A stretch of DNA of 64,000 nt from Marinobacter sp. (lineage in GTDB: Bacteria; Pseudomonadota; Gammaproteobacteria; Pseudomonadales; Oleiphilaceae): contig JABURI010000172.1 of the NCBI GenBank assembly GCA_014762755.1, positions 1-64,000 on the forward strand. Reading direction: 5' to 3'. Below the pieces are notes generated by a model. It saw only the letters and a list, made by a program, of their open reading frames with translations, was not told the DNA's origin and did not search any database. Both the position numbers and the translations under genes were made by a program. Of this stretch, positions 36,005 to 45,401 are shown piece after piece; position 1 is the stretch's first letter, and each line of letters starts with the position of its first letter.

Positions 36005-37686
36005 TGCGCCAAGTCCCCTTCGGTGCCTCTCTGGCGCCATTCAGCCACCCGGGCTGGCAGATCGGCCCGGGCCTGCTCATCGCCGGCAGTTTGCTGGCAT
36101 TGACCATTGCCGGTGTGGCCGCACTGCTCTGCCAGGCCCCTCTACCCGAGGCGTCCGAACTTTGGCAGAACCGTTATCTCAGCAATGTCATCCGTTTCAC
36201 GGTCTGGCAAGCCACCTTGTCCACCGGACTCAGTCTGGTCCTGGGGCTGGTCATTGCACTTGTCCTGGTGAGGCAGCCCCGATTCCCGGGCCGGGGCCTG
36301 CTGTTACGGATGATGGAGCTGAGCCTGGTACTGCCAACCATCGTAGCGGTTTCTGGCCTCGTGGGGGTCTATGGCCGGCACGGCTGGCTGACTTCAGTGA
36401 TTGACCACTGGACCACATTCGGCTGGAATCTCTACGGGCTTAACGGCATCGTGCTGGCCCACATCTTTTTCAATGCACCGTTGGCCGGCCGGATTCTGCT
36501 CCAGGCGCTGGAATCGGTGCCCGCGCCCCGGCGGCGGGTGGCCAGCCAGCTGGGGCTACAAGGCTGGTGGCTCTGGCGTACCCTGGACTGGCCGGCAGTG
36601 AGCCAGGTTTTACCCGGCCTTGCTGCCCTGGTGTTCACCCTCTGCTTTACCAGTTTCGCCATCGTGATGACCCTCGGTGGAGGACCTGCCTCCACAACCC
36701 TCGAAGTGGCGATCTACCAGTCCCTGCGTTTTGAATTCGATTTCGGTCGCGCTGCCCTGCTGGCGATTGTGCAATTGCTGATCTGTGGAGCGATCTGGCT
36801 CTTGATGGTGCGTCGAGGTTTATCCGCTAACCTTACGCCACAACGCAGTTTTCCAGAAACGATACTCCGCCCAGACAGTCTCGGTCTTACACGGTTCCGG
36901 GATGTCGCGTTGCTGCTGTGCTTTACCCTCTTTCTGCTTCTGCCCCTTGCCGCAATCCTGGTTCGGGGCATGCCGGGGCTGGTCACTGTTGCCATTGACG
37001 GTGGTAACCCGCTGGCGGATCTGGCGAACGCAACATTGCGAAGCTTCGCCATTGCCCTGCCCGCCGGCGCACTTTCAGTGCTGTCGGCGCTCCTGGTGCG
37101 GGCCCTGGCCAGTCGGGGTGGCCCGCATCTGATCAGATTGTCTTCGGTGGCAACCGCGGTGCCCCTGATGGTCCCCCCGATCGTCCTCGGTACGGGCCTT
37201 TTCCTGCTGCTCCGGCCGAGCCTTGGGCACGCCTATCAGGGACTGGCGCTGGTTGCCCTGATCAATGGCCTGATGGCCCTGCCATTTGTCACCCAGCTCC
37301 TCAGGGGACCGCTGACGGGCCTGGATGAGGCCACCACACGACAGGCGGACCAGCTTGGATTACTGGGCTGGTATCGCTGGCGCTGGCTGCACTGGCCCCG
37401 GCTCAGGCGCCCGCTCGCCCTGGCCATGGCCTACGGCACCGGGTTGTCACTGGGGGACTTCGGGGTGATCGCACTGTTCGGCTCGCCGGGACAACCGACG
37501 GTGCCGGTCCTGCTTTACCAGCAACTGGGCAGCTACCGCATGGAACTCGCGGCCGGCACCGCCCTGTGGCTGGTAACTCTTCTGCTGCTCGTCTTCGCGG
37601 CCTTCAATTTGCCGGGTTACAGACGCAAACAGAGCCGACACCAGCAAGATGCATTGAAGACCCTTGCGGAGGCCCGCCATGCTTGA
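36004..37686 (+). CDS. thiP: Thiamine ABC transporter permease ThiP
   Basis: 560 residues with about twelve membrane helices forming two fused permease halves, each with an EAA-like loop (ALESVPAPRRRVASQLGLQG in the first, TRQADQLGLLGWYRWRWLHW in the second). This duplicated layout is typical of ThiP. Starting at the ATG that overlaps the thiB stop (TAATG) gives strong coupling; a further upstream start inside thiB is not needed. Confidence 0.94.
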   Translation: MRQVPFGASLAPFSHPGWQIGPGLLIAGSLLALTIAGVAALLCQAPLPEASELWQNRYLSNVIRFTVWQATLSTGLSLVLGLVIALVLVRQPRFPGRGLLLRMMELSLVLPTIVAVSGLVGVYGRHGWLTSVIDHWTTFGWNLYGLNGIVLAHIFFNAPLAGRILLQALESVPAPRRRVASQLGLQGWWLWRTLDWPAVSQVLPGLAALVFTLCFTSFAIVMTLGGGPASTTLEVAIYQSLRFEFDFGRAALLAIVQLLICGAIWLLMVRRGLSANLTPQRSFPETILRPDSLGLTRFRDVALLLCFTLFLLLPLAAILVRGMPGLVTVAIDGGNPLADLANATLRSFAIALPAGALSVLSALLVRALASRGGPHLIRLSSVATAVPLMVPPIVLGTGLFLLLRPSLGHAYQGLALVALINGLMALPFVTQLLRGPLTGLDEATTRQADQLGLLGWYRWRWLHWPRLRRPLALAMAYGTGLSLGDFGVIALFGSPGQPTVPVLLYQQLGSYRMELAAGTALWLVTLLLLVFAAFNLPGYRRKQSRHQQDALKTLAEARHA

Positions 37687-38293
37687 CGTGAAGAATCTGA
37701 CCTTCCGCTACCCGGACACGGAAACCACCTGGCGGTTCAGCTTTCAGGTGGACCATGGGCAATGTATTGCCATAAACGGCCCCAGTGGTTCCGGGAAGTC
37801 CACGCTCCTGAACCTGCTCGCCGGTTTCCTGACAGCGGATTCCGGCTCCATCCTTTGGGAAGGTGAATTACTCAATGAGCTGCCGCCATGGGATCGCCCG
37901 GTAACCAGCCTGTTTCAGGAACATAACCTGTTCGAACACCTCGATGTGCAGACCAACATTGGTCTGGGTATGCATCCCGGACTCAAGCTGAGCGCGAGCC
38001 AGAAACAGGCCATCTCCAATGGACTTGCCAGCGTCCGCATGGCCGGCTTTGAAAGTCGTATGCCCGGGGACTTGTCCGGCGGGCAACGTCAGCGTGTGGC
38101 CCTGCTAAGGGCCCTTTTGCGGGACCAACCCATCCTTCTGCTGGATGAGCCTCTCACGGGCCTGGATGCAGACGCACGCAACCAGTTACGGGCCCTGCTG
38201 TTCCGACACAAGGCCGCAGGCAAGGTTCTGGTTCTGGCGAGCCACGACGCGGAAGATCGAAAGATACTGGCGGATAAGCAATTGAATCTCTAA
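37679..38293 (+). CDS. thiQ: Thiamine ABC transporter ATP-binding protein ThiQ
   Basis: 204 residues, the short ABC ATPase expected for ThiQ. Walker A is GPSGSGKSTL, the signature LSGGQRQRVALLRA, Walker B ILLLDEPLTGLD and the switch His lies in LASHDAED. ATG 37679 has GGAGG seven bases upstream and overlaps the thiP stop by 8 bp. It is the last gene of the riboswitch-controlled operon. Confidence 0.94.
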   Translation: MLDVKNLTFRYPDTETTWRFSFQVDHGQCIAINGPSGSGKSTLLNLLAGFLTADSGSILWEGELLNELPPWDRPVTSLFQEHNLFEHLDVQTNIGLGMHPGLKLSASQKQAISNGLASVRMAGFESRMPGDLSGGQRQRVALLRALLRDQPILLLDEPLTGLDADARNQLRALLFRHKAAGKVLVLASHDAEDRKILADKQLNL

Positions 38294-38346
38294 GCTGTCA
38301 TTAGCTTGATATTCAATAACTTCCCGAGGCCCGGACGTATCCAAAG

Positions 38347-39510
38347 ATGGAACCACGCCCTTCCCAGTCCCAGGCATCTGACCCTACCGGATCCCGGCCC
38401 GGCAATGCCCGGCTCGAATCCGGCAGACTGACCATTACCGGGGACTGGATTCTGTCGGGCTATCACGCGCTGCTGCAACAGCTCGAAGCGCTCCCCGCCG
38501 GTGCGCGCACGCCAGAGAGCCTGGACCTGTCGGCCCTGGAACACATCGACACCGCCGGTGCCGCGGTATTGGCATCCTTCCTTGGTCCGGAAGCCCTGGA
38601 ACAGCACGTTGCCGCGCAGGAGGCCCTGCCGGAGGAAAAGGCGGCCCTGCTGCTGGCCGTGGCCCGGTCCCTGGAGGACTGGCAGGAACCGGTGCCTCCG
38701 AAGGTTTCGCCGATTCGACTGTTCCTGGGCCATACCGGCCAGCAGGTCGAAGCCCTCGGCCATTTGATCTGGGTGTTACTCGGATTCATCGGCCAGACCC
38801 TGGCCGCCATGGCCTGGGTGCTGCCCCGGCCGAAACGCTGGCGGGTGACGCCGTTTGTCGCGTCCATCCAGGACACCGGCCTGAACGCGCTGCCCATTGT
38901 CGCCCTGCTGACCTTTCTGGTCGGTGCTGTGGTCGCCTTTCTTGGTGCCACGGTACTGGAGGATTTCGGTGCCACCATTTACACGGTCAACCTGGTGGCC
39001 TTCTCTTTCCTCCGGGAATTCGGTGTGTTGCTCGCCGCTATTCTGCTTGCAGGCCGGACTGCAAGTTCATTCACCGCCCACATCGGCGCCATGAAGGTAA
39101 ATGAAGAGCTTGATGCCATCCGGACCCTGGGGCTGAGCCCCATTGAGTTGCTGGTGTTACCCCGGGTTCTGGCCATGATGATCAGCCTCCCGATCCTGAC
39201 CTTTGTCGGGATGATGGCCGGTATGGTGGGCGGTGCCTTGGTGTGCGTACTGTCACTGGATATCACCCTCACCCAGTTCCTGACCATTATCGAGCGGGAT
39301 ATCGCTCTGCGGCATTTTCTGGTGGGGATTTCCAAAGCTCCGGTCTTTGCCTTCCTGATCGCGGTCATCGGCTGCCTGGAAGGATTCAAGGTGGCCGGCA
39401 GCGCCCAGTCTGTGGGCGAACACACCACCTCCAGTGTGGTGCAGTCCATCTTTATCGTAATTCTGTTGGACGCCATTGCTGCGCTATTCTTTATGGAAAT
39501 GGGGTGGTAA
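38347..39510 (+). CDS. MlaE-family lipid ABC transporter permease with N-terminal STAS-like domain
   Basis: 387 residues. The first ~110 look like a STAS domain (LTITGDWILSGY ... LDLSALEHIDTAGAAVLASF), and the rest is an MlaE permease with its conserved features (FVGALVAFLGATVLEDFG-like stretch, LREFGVLLAAILLAGRTASS, AHIGAMKVNEELDAIRTLG). In E. coli the STAS protein MlaB is separate; here it is fused. It begins a four-gene MCE operon after a 53-bp gap from thiQ. Confidence 0.9.
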   Translation: MEPRPSQSQASDPTGSRPGNARLESGRLTITGDWILSGYHALLQQLEALPAGARTPESLDLSALEHIDTAGAAVLASFLGPEALEQHVAAQEALPEEKAALLLAVARSLEDWQEPVPPKVSPIRLFLGHTGQQVEALGHLIWVLLGFIGQTLAAMAWVLPRPKRWRVTPFVASIQDTGLNALPIVALLTFLVGAVVAFLGATVLEDFGATIYTVNLVAFSFLREFGVLLAAILLAGRTASSFTAHIGAMKVNEELDAIRTLGLSPIELLVLPRVLAMMISLPILTFVGMMAGMVGGALVCVLSLDITLTQFLTIIERDIALRHFLVGISKAPVFAFLIAVIGCLEGFKVAGSAQSVGEHTTSSVVQSIFIVILLDAIAALFFMEMGW

Positions 39511-39513
39511 ACG

Positions 39514-40350
39514 ATGGCGGCAGCAGAAGGCACCAGGCAGACACAGCGCACATCAGAACGAGTTATTGAGGTCAGAAATCTCTGCAACCGTTTCGGGGAC
39601 CACGTTGTCCATGAGGGTCTGGATCTGGGCCTGTACCGTGGGGAGATCCTTGGTGTGGTTGGCGGTTCCGGAACCGGCAAATCCGTGCTGCTGCGCAGTG
39701 TCATCGGTCTTCACAAACCCACATCCGGTGACACCCGGGTCTTCGGCGAAACGCTGGACGCCCTGTCTCCCCGCGCCCGCTCCCGTATGGAGCAGCGGTT
39801 TGGGGTGCTGTTTCAGGGCGGCGCGCTGTTTACATCACTGAACCTTCAGGAAAACATCGCCGTTCCGCTTATTGAGCATGCCGGCCTGAAACGCCCGGAT
39901 GCCGAGCAGGTGGCACGAATGAAACTTGCCCTGACTGGCCTTCCGCCGGATTCCGCCCTCAAATATCCGGCGGAACTTTCAGGTGGTATGGTCAAGCGGG
40001 CAAGCCTGGCGCGGGCCCTGGCCCTGGATCCGGAAATCCTGTTTCTGGACGAACCCACGGCGGGCCTGGATCCGATTGGCGCAGCCGCTTTCGATGAGCT
40101 GATCGTTACCCTGCGGAACGCCCTGGGCCTGACGGTTTTCCTGGTCACCCATGATCTGGACACCCTGTACTCCACCTGTGACCGGGTTGCCGTGCTGTCA
40201 CAAAAGCGGGTACTGGTGGCGGACACCCTGGACGCCGTCGCGGCCAACCCGGACGAATGGATACAGGATTACTTCAATGGCCCACGAGGCCGTGCCGCGA
40301 GCTATGCCGCGGCTAATCGAACACCGAGGCAACAAGGAGAAAGCGTCTGA
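39514..40350 (+). CDS. MlaF-like lipid transporter ATP-binding protein
   Basis: 278 residues with Walker A VGGSGTGKSVLLR, signature ELSGGMVKRASLARALA, Walker B ILFLDEPTAGLDPIG and the switch region VTHDLD. The Met-Val after the signature Gly-Gly (SGGMVKR) is typical of MlaF. It drives phospholipid transport between the membranes with the adjoining permease and MCE protein. It starts 3 bp after the permease and overlaps the MCE gene by 1 bp. Confidence 0.92.
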   Translation: MAAAEGTRQTQRTSERVIEVRNLCNRFGDHVVHEGLDLGLYRGEILGVVGGSGTGKSVLLRSVIGLHKPTSGDTRVFGETLDALSPRARSRMEQRFGVLFQGGALFTSLNLQENIAVPLIEHAGLKRPDAEQVARMKLALTGLPPDSALKYPAELSGGMVKRASLARALALDPEILFLDEPTAGLDPIGAAAFDELIVTLRNALGLTVFLVTHDLDTLYSTCDRVAVLSQKRVLVADTLDAVAANPDEWIQDYFNGPRGRAASYAAANRTPRQQGESV

Positions 40351-41288
40351 TGGAGCCCCGGGCCCACCATGTCATCATTGGTCTGTTCACTGTAATTGCG
40401 GTCAGTGCTGCACTTGTATTCGCGCTCTGGCTGGGCAAATCCTCGGCGGACCGGGAGTGGGCGTATTACCAGATCGGTTTCGATCACCCGATTTCCGGCC
40501 TCTCCGAGGGTAATCCGGTGTTGTACAGCGGTGTTCCGGTGGGTGAGGTACTCGAGCTGACGCTGGATCCGGACAATCCAAGCCACGTTCGGGTACTGGT
40601 CCGGGTCGACAAAGAAGTGCCCATTCGCAAGGACACACACGTCGGCCTGATCCTCGCCAATATCACCGGCAGTATGAGTGTGCAGTTCCGGGGCGGCACC
40701 AAAGACAGTCCCGTTCTTGAGGGGGATCGCAATAACCCGCCCCTGATCACGGCAGACCCGTCAGCCTTCAGCAGCCTGCTGACCAATGGCGAGGCACTGA
40801 TCGAGAAAACCGAGATCCTGCTCACCAATGCCAACAACCTGTTCTCCGAGAAAAACCTGGAAAACATGGCCAGTATTCTGGAAAACACCCGGAACGCCAC
40901 CGACTCACTGCTGGCCCAGCGCGAGGAGCTGCTGGCGCTCATGGAGCAGTTCGATGCCGCCGGTGTCCGGGCGGAAGAAGCAGCCATCAAGGTCTCCAGC
41001 GTATCCGATAACGCCAATGCCATCCTGCTGGAAAAGGTTGCACCGGTGCTCAACTCCATGGACCAGGCGCTATCAACCCTTCAGCCGGCTCTGGCCCGAA
41101 TCGATGAGCTGACCCGCAATAATGAGGGTGCGCTGGATGCCGGCCTGCAGGGGCTGGGAGAGCTGACACCGGCGATCCGGGAGCTGCGCAGTGCCCTGCG
41201 CAACCTGAACCAGTTTGCGACACGACTGGAGGCAAACCCTGCAGGCACCCTGCTGGGCGGTTCCAACATCAAGGAAGTTGAGCAATGA
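40350..41288 (+). CDS. MCE-domain (MlaD/PqiB-like) lipid-binding protein
   Basis: 312 residues: an N-terminal membrane anchor (HHVIIGLFTVIAVSAALVFALWL), one MCE domain (about 35-125; FDHPISGLSEGNPVLYSGVP, VGLILANITGSMSVQFRGG) and a long helical C-terminal part that may form a coiled-coil needle, longer than MlaD and closer to the PqiB or plant/mycobacterial type. The protein should be periplasmic and hexameric. Confidence 0.91.
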   Translation: MEPRAHHVIIGLFTVIAVSAALVFALWLGKSSADREWAYYQIGFDHPISGLSEGNPVLYSGVPVGEVLELTLDPDNPSHVRVLVRVDKEVPIRKDTHVGLILANITGSMSVQFRGGTKDSPVLEGDRNNPPLITADPSAFSSLLTNGEALIEKTEILLTNANNLFSEKNLENMASILENTRNATDSLLAQREELLALMEQFDAAGVRAEEAAIKVSSVSDNANAILLEKVAPVLNSMDQALSTLQPALARIDELTRNNEGALDAGLQGLGELTPAIRELRSALRNLNQFATRLEANPAGTLLGGSNIKEVEQ

Positions 41289-41893
41289 GAAGCTGTTTTC
41301 GAGCAGTCATCCCGGTGATAGCGTCAGTTGCCCTGGCCGCCTGTACGGTTTTCCCGACCCCGGATGCGCCCCGCGTCATGGATCTGGGCTCCGTTGAATC
41401 CGTGCCTCGCCTGGAAACACGCCATAGCCAAACCCTGAGGGTGGACACACCCCTGGCGTCCGAACCGGTAAACGGGACCCGCATCCTGACGAAACCTACC
41501 CCCCATGAGTTTCAGATGTACGGCAGCGCACGCTGGCGCGACAGTGCGCCTGTTCTGATTCGCGATCACCTCATCGACACACTGCGCCGGAGCCAGGGTT
41601 TTGCCAACGTCGTGACCGACACCAGCGCAGCCAGCACGGACCTGACGCTGATCAGCGAGCTATCTGCATTTCAAGCGGAGACAATCGAAGGGAAAACGCG
41701 GGTTGTTATTGAGCTGCACGCGGAAATGCTGAATAACCGGTCACGCAAGAGCCTGTGTGTCCGTAACAGCCGACTGTCCCAGCCGGCGGCAAGCGGTACT
41801 CTCGACGCGGTGGTCGAGGCCTTCGCTAATACCGCCGATCAACTGGGGAAAGAAACACTGCTCTGGGCGCACCAATGCCTGGCGGAAAACTGA
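41285..41893 (+). CDS. ABC-type transport auxiliary lipoprotein (PqiC/YmbA-like)
   Basis: 202 residues with lipobox VALAAC (Cys20) and a domain of the ABC transport auxiliary class: YGSARWRDSAPVLIRDHLIDTLRRSQGF and DLTLISELSAFQ. These outer-membrane lipoproteins accompany MCE systems. Start overlaps the MCE gene by 4 bp. It is convergent with pgsA, 21 bp away. Confidence 0.87.
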   Translation: MRSCFRAVIPVIASVALAACTVFPTPDAPRVMDLGSVESVPRLETRHSQTLRVDTPLASEPVNGTRILTKPTPHEFQMYGSARWRDSAPVLIRDHLIDTLRRSQGFANVVTDTSAASTDLTLISELSAFQAETIEGKTRVVIELHAEMLNNRSRKSLCVRNSRLSQPAASGTLDAVVEAFANTADQLGKETLLWAHQCLAEN

Positions 41894-41914
41894 AACCGGA
41901 GACCCACGTTCCGG

Positions 41915-42466
41915 TTATTGGGCTTCAGGAAACAGATCCTTCCATGCCGCTTTGAGGTAAAGGAACATGGACCAGAGCGTCAGCACCGCAGCGACGTACA
42001 ACAGGGCGATGGCGACATAGGCCAGGGTCTGTCCCGGGGGAAATGCCAGCAAACCGACAATGGCCGCCATCTGGGCGGTCGTCTTGATCTTGCCGATGTA
42101 GGAAACCGCCACGCTCGCCCGACTACCCATTTCCGCCATCCACTCCCGTAGCGCGGAAATGACGATCTCCCGACCGATGATGACCGTGGCCGGAATGGTC
42201 AGCAACGCGGCAGAGTGTTCTTCTATCAGCACGGCCAGGGCCACCGCCACCATGAGTTTGTCCGCAACCGGATCCAGAAAGGCGCCAAAAGGCGTGCTTT
42301 GGTTGAGTTTCCGGGCCAGGTAACCATCCAGCCAGTCAGTCACTCCGGCGAGGGCAAAAATAAGCGCACTGACGATGTAGCTCCACTCCACCGGCAGGTA
42401 GAACACCACGACGAACACCGGGATCATCACGATGCGGGAGAGTGTGAGCAGGTTGGGCAGGTTCAT
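41915..42466 (-). CDS. pgsA: CDP-diacylglycerol-glycerol-3-phosphate 3-phosphatidyltransferase
   Basis: 183 residues. The CDP-alcohol phosphotransferase motif is complete: DG..AR........G...D...D in [20 protein letters not shown] and VADK. Several membrane helices flank it. The enzyme makes phosphatidylglycerol phosphate in the inner membrane. The ATG at 42466 ([11 protein letters not shown]) matches the family; the upstream frame to 42580 lies in uvrC. It follows uvrC by 7 bp in the conserved gacA-uvrC-pgsA order. Confidence 0.96.
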   Translation of the reverse strand: MNLPNLLTLSRIVMIPVFVVVFYLPVEWSYIVSALIFALAGVTDWLDGYLARKLNQSTPFGAFLDPVADKLMVAVALAVLIEEHSAALLTIPATVIIGREIVISALREWMAEMGSRASVAVSYIGKIKTTAQMAAIVGLLAFPPGQTLAYVAIALLYVAAVLTLWSMFLYLKAAWKDLFPEAQ

Positions 42467-42473
42467 GGGCTTC

Positions 42474-44336
42474 CTATTCGTCATGCAATGCTGCGTAAAT
42501 CGTTTCCGCCAGGGCCTTGCTGATGCCCTGCACTTTCGCCATCTCGTCGACGCTGGCTTTCCGGATCTCCTGGATTCCACCGAAATAACGGATCAGGTCG
42601 CGGCGCCGTTTCGGACCAACCCCTTCGATTCCTTCAAGGGTGGACTGACGCCGTTTCTTGTCCCGTCTCGCCCGATGACCGGTAATGGCGAACCGGTGGG
42701 ACTCGTCCCGGATATGCTGGATCAGGTGCAACGCGGGCGAATCAGCGGGCACTCTGAAAACATCCCCGGTCATGGCATCAATGAGTTGCTCCATACCGGC
42801 CCGGCGCGTAACACCCTTGGCGACGCCAATCAGCGGGATATCCGAAATTCCTAGCTCATCAAACACTTCCCGCGCCACATTCAACTGGCCCTTACCGCCA
42901 TCGATGAACACGAGATCGGGACGTTTGCCTTCACCGGCGACCATTCGCTTGTACCGTCGGGTCAGCACCTGGCGCATGGCACCATAGTCGTCGCCCGCCT
43001 TGACGTTTTCGATGTTGTATAGCCGGTAGTCGCTCTTCAGCGGGCCATTCTCGTCGAAAACGACACAGGATGCGACCGTGTTTTCCCCATGGCTATGGCT
43101 GATATCGAAACATTCCATACGCGAAGGGGTTTCCGGCAGCTCCAGCAGGTCCCGCAGCGCCAGCAAACGACGGTAGACGGTCTCCTTGCTGGCCAGGTGC
43201 GTCAGCAGGGTCTGCCGGGCATTGGTCATGGCCAGTTCCAGCCAGCGGCGCCGTTCTCCGCGCACATTACCACGAATCCGGGTCTCGCGGTTAGCCGCCT
43301 CGGAAAGCGCCTGGGCCAGCAGTTCCTGCCCCTCCACATCAACCGGCACCAGGATATCCCGGGGAATCTCGCGGCGGGTGTTGCCACCGAAATAATACTG
43401 GCCCAGAAATGCGCTGAGCAATTCACCTTCGGTCTGCTCGATCGAATACCGGGGGAAGTAATCCTTTGTGCCCAATACCCGGCCACCGCGCACAATGATC
43501 ACCACAATGCAGACAATGCCAGCATCCTGGGCAATGGCGATGACATCCGCATCGCCTCCGGCACTGTCCACGGACTGCTGCTCCTGGACGTGACGCAGGT
43601 GGTTGATCTGATCGCGGTAGGCCGCGGCCTTCTCGAATTCCAGGTTCTTCGAAGCGGTTTCCATGGCATTCATCAGGTCATGGAGGATGGCCGGATTCTT
43701 GCCCTCCAGAAACATGGTGGCATGGCGGATATCTTCCCGATATTCCTCGGGACCGATAAACCCGACGCAAGGTGCCGTACAGCGGTTGATCTGGTATTGC
43801 AGGCAGGGCCTTGTCCGGTTCCTGAAATAGCTTTCACTACAAGATCTTATGCGGAAAACCTTCTGCAGAATGTTAAGGCTTTCCTTGACCGCTCCGGAGC
43901 TCGGGAAAGGTCCGAACCAGGTGCCGCCACCTTTCTTGGTCCGGCCCCGTCGAAAAGTCAGAGACGGATAGTCCGTGTGGGAGGAAAGATAGATATAAGG
44001 GTAGGACTTATCGTCCCGCAGCAGGATGTTATAGGGCGGCCGCAGGGATTTGATCAGGTTCTGTTCCAGCAGCAAGGCTTCGGTCTCGCTGCCGGTAATG
44101 GTGACCTCGATGGCTTCGATTTTGGCGACCAGGGCTTCGGTCTTGGGTGCCAGGCCGGTTTTGCGGAAATAACTGCTGACCCGCTTTTTCAGGTTGCGGG
44201 CCTTACCGACGTACAGCACCTCCCCCGCTGCGTCATACATCCGGTAGACGCCGGGCCTTTCGGTCAACTGCTTCAGGAAGTTTTTACTGTCGAACTCCCC
44301 GTTGTGTTCGGGCTTGGAGTCAGACCTTGTCGGCAT
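42474..44336 (-). CDS. uvrC: Excinuclease ABC subunit C
   Basis: 620 residues. N-terminal GIY-YIG nuclease ([20 protein letters not shown]), cysteine motif, UVR domain (about 205-240), RNase-H-like C-terminal nuclease ([20 protein letters not shown]) and two HhH motifs at the end ([32 protein letters not shown]). It incises DNA on both sides of lesions with UvrAB. ATG 44336 is preferred over a TTG at 44348; the start overlaps the gacA stop. Confidence 0.97.
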   Translation of the reverse strand: MPTRSDSKPEHNGEFDSKNFLKQLTERPGVYRMYDAAGEVLYVGKARNLKKRVSSYFRKTGLAPKTEALVAKIEAIEVTITGSETEALLLEQNLIKSLRPPYNILLRDDKSYPYIYLSSHTDYPSLTFRRGRTKKGGGTWFGPFPSSGAVKESLNILQKVFRIRSCSESYFRNRTRPCLQYQINRCTAPCVGFIGPEEYREDIRHATMFLEGKNPAILHDLMNAMETASKNLEFEKAAAYRDQINHLRHVQEQQSVDSAGGDADVIAIAQDAGIVCIVVIIVRGGRVLGTKDYFPRYSIEQTEGELLSAFLGQYYFGGNTRREIPRDILVPVDVEGQELLAQALSEAANRETRIRGNVRGERRRWLELAMTNARQTLLTHLASKETVYRRLLALRDLLELPETPSRMECFDISHSHGENTVASCVVFDENGPLKSDYRLYNIENVKAGDDYGAMRQVLTRRYKRMVAGEGKRPDLVFIDGGKGQLNVAREVFDELGISDIPLIGVAKGVTRRAGMEQLIDAMTGDVFRVPADSPALHLIQHIRDESHRFAITGHRARRDKKRRQSTLEGIEGVGPKRRRDLIRYFGGIQEIRKASVDEMAKVQGISKALAETIYAALHDE

Positions 44337-44979
44337 CCAGTAATCCAAGCCGCACGGCCATCAGGGCCAGTTCCACGTCACTGGAGATTTCCAGTTTCTC
44401 AAAGATCCGGTAACGGTAGCTGTTGACGGTCTTCGGGCTCAGGCACAATTTGTCGGAGATGTCCTGGACCTTCTGACAATCCACCACCATCATGGCAATC
44501 TGCATTTCCCGCTCGGACAGCCGCTCGAACAGGGCGAGCTCACCATTTTCGCTCTTGTCACCGGCGATCTGCTTCAGCGCCATTTTCTGGGCAATTTCCG
44601 GGCTGATGTAGCGCTGGCCGGAATGGGCCTGCCGGATGGCACGTACCATCTCCTGGATGTCCGCACCCTTGGTGATATAGGCACTGGCGCCGCTTTGCAT
44701 GACCCGGGTCGGATAGGGATCGTCGGCACAGGCCGTCACTACAATCACGCGGATGGAATCATCAATTCGAAGGATCCGGCGGGTGGCCTCCAACCCACCG
44801 ATACCCGGCATGCGGATATCCATGAGTACGATGTCAGGTCGTTGCTTGCGCACGAACTCGATGGCGTCTTCTCCGGACGATGCCTGACCGATCACATCAA
44901 TGTCGGGGTTATCCGCCAGCATCCGGGTTATTCCGGAACGAACCAGCTCGTGGTCGTCGACAACCAATACCCTGATCAA
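44320..44979 (-). CDS. gacA: GacA/UvrY-type response regulator
   Basis: 219 residues: receiver domain (VLVVDDHELVRSGI, phosphoacceptor in IVLMDIRMPGIGG) and a LuxR-type HTH (LSEREMQIAMMVVDCQKVQDI; LCLSPKTVNSYRYRIFEKL). Position upstream of uvrC and pgsA is conserved in gammaproteobacteria, so it should work with a GacS/BarA sensor to activate CsrA-titrating small RNAs. The start is a TTG at 44979 with GAGGTG five bases upstream. Confidence 0.96.
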   Translation of the reverse strand: MIRVLVVDDHELVRSGITRMLADNPDIDVIGQASSGEDAIEFVRKQRPDIVLMDIRMPGIGGLEATRRILRIDDSIRVIVVTACADDPYPTRVMQSGASAYITKGADIQEMVRAIRQAHSGQRYISPEIAQKMALKQIAGDKSENGELALFERLSEREMQIAMMVVDCQKVQDISDKLCLSPKTVNSYRYRIFEKLEISSDVELALMAVRLGLLDADKV

Positions 44980-45026
44980 GATTTCACCTCGCACACGGCT
45001 TTAAGCAAAGACAGGGGGATTCTACC

Positions 45027-45278
45027 CTACTCGGGTGCGCCCAGTCCGGCAGTATTTTCTACCGGATCGAACCAGACGACCAGATCTCCCCGCCGGACAG
45101 CCGCCATGACACGTTCCCTTTCGGCAAACGGGTTCTCGGTGTCATTGAGGCCATGGTAGCGGGTGCAGTACTCCTCAACCAGTCCCTGAAGCTGGTCTCC
45201 GGTGAGCAATTCCGTATCCACCACGAATTTTTCCTGCCGTGGGTCCGGTTCCGGTTGCAGCGCTGCTTCGTCGGTCAT
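45027..45278 (-). CDS. UPF0270 (YheU-like) family protein
   Basis: 83 residues from ATG 45278 (AGGAGGGATA upstream). The segment VVDTELLTGDQLQGLVEEYC and ERERVMAAVRRGDLVVWFDP matches the short YheU/UPF0270 family, with a ten-residue acidic N-terminal extension. Biochemical role unknown. It is alone on its strand next to the rightward azlCD pair. Confidence 0.8.
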   Translation of the reverse strand: MTDEAALQPEPDPRQEKFVVDTELLTGDQLQGLVEEYCTRYHGLNDTENPFAERERVMAAVRRGDLVVWFDPVENTAGLGAPE

Positions 45279-45401
45279 TATCCCTCCTGTGAGTATGGGT
45301 ATGGTAAGGATTAAACGCTCCGGGTAGAAGCCCCTGCACCAACAAGTCAGCTTCAAAATCCCGCGATGATTCACTATCATGCGTCGCTTTCAACGGTTTG
45401 G

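Noticed and set aside
43089-44426. 445-codon open frame antisense to uvrC
   Set aside because: Long shadow frame in GC-rich DNA; uvrC on the other strand is unambiguous.
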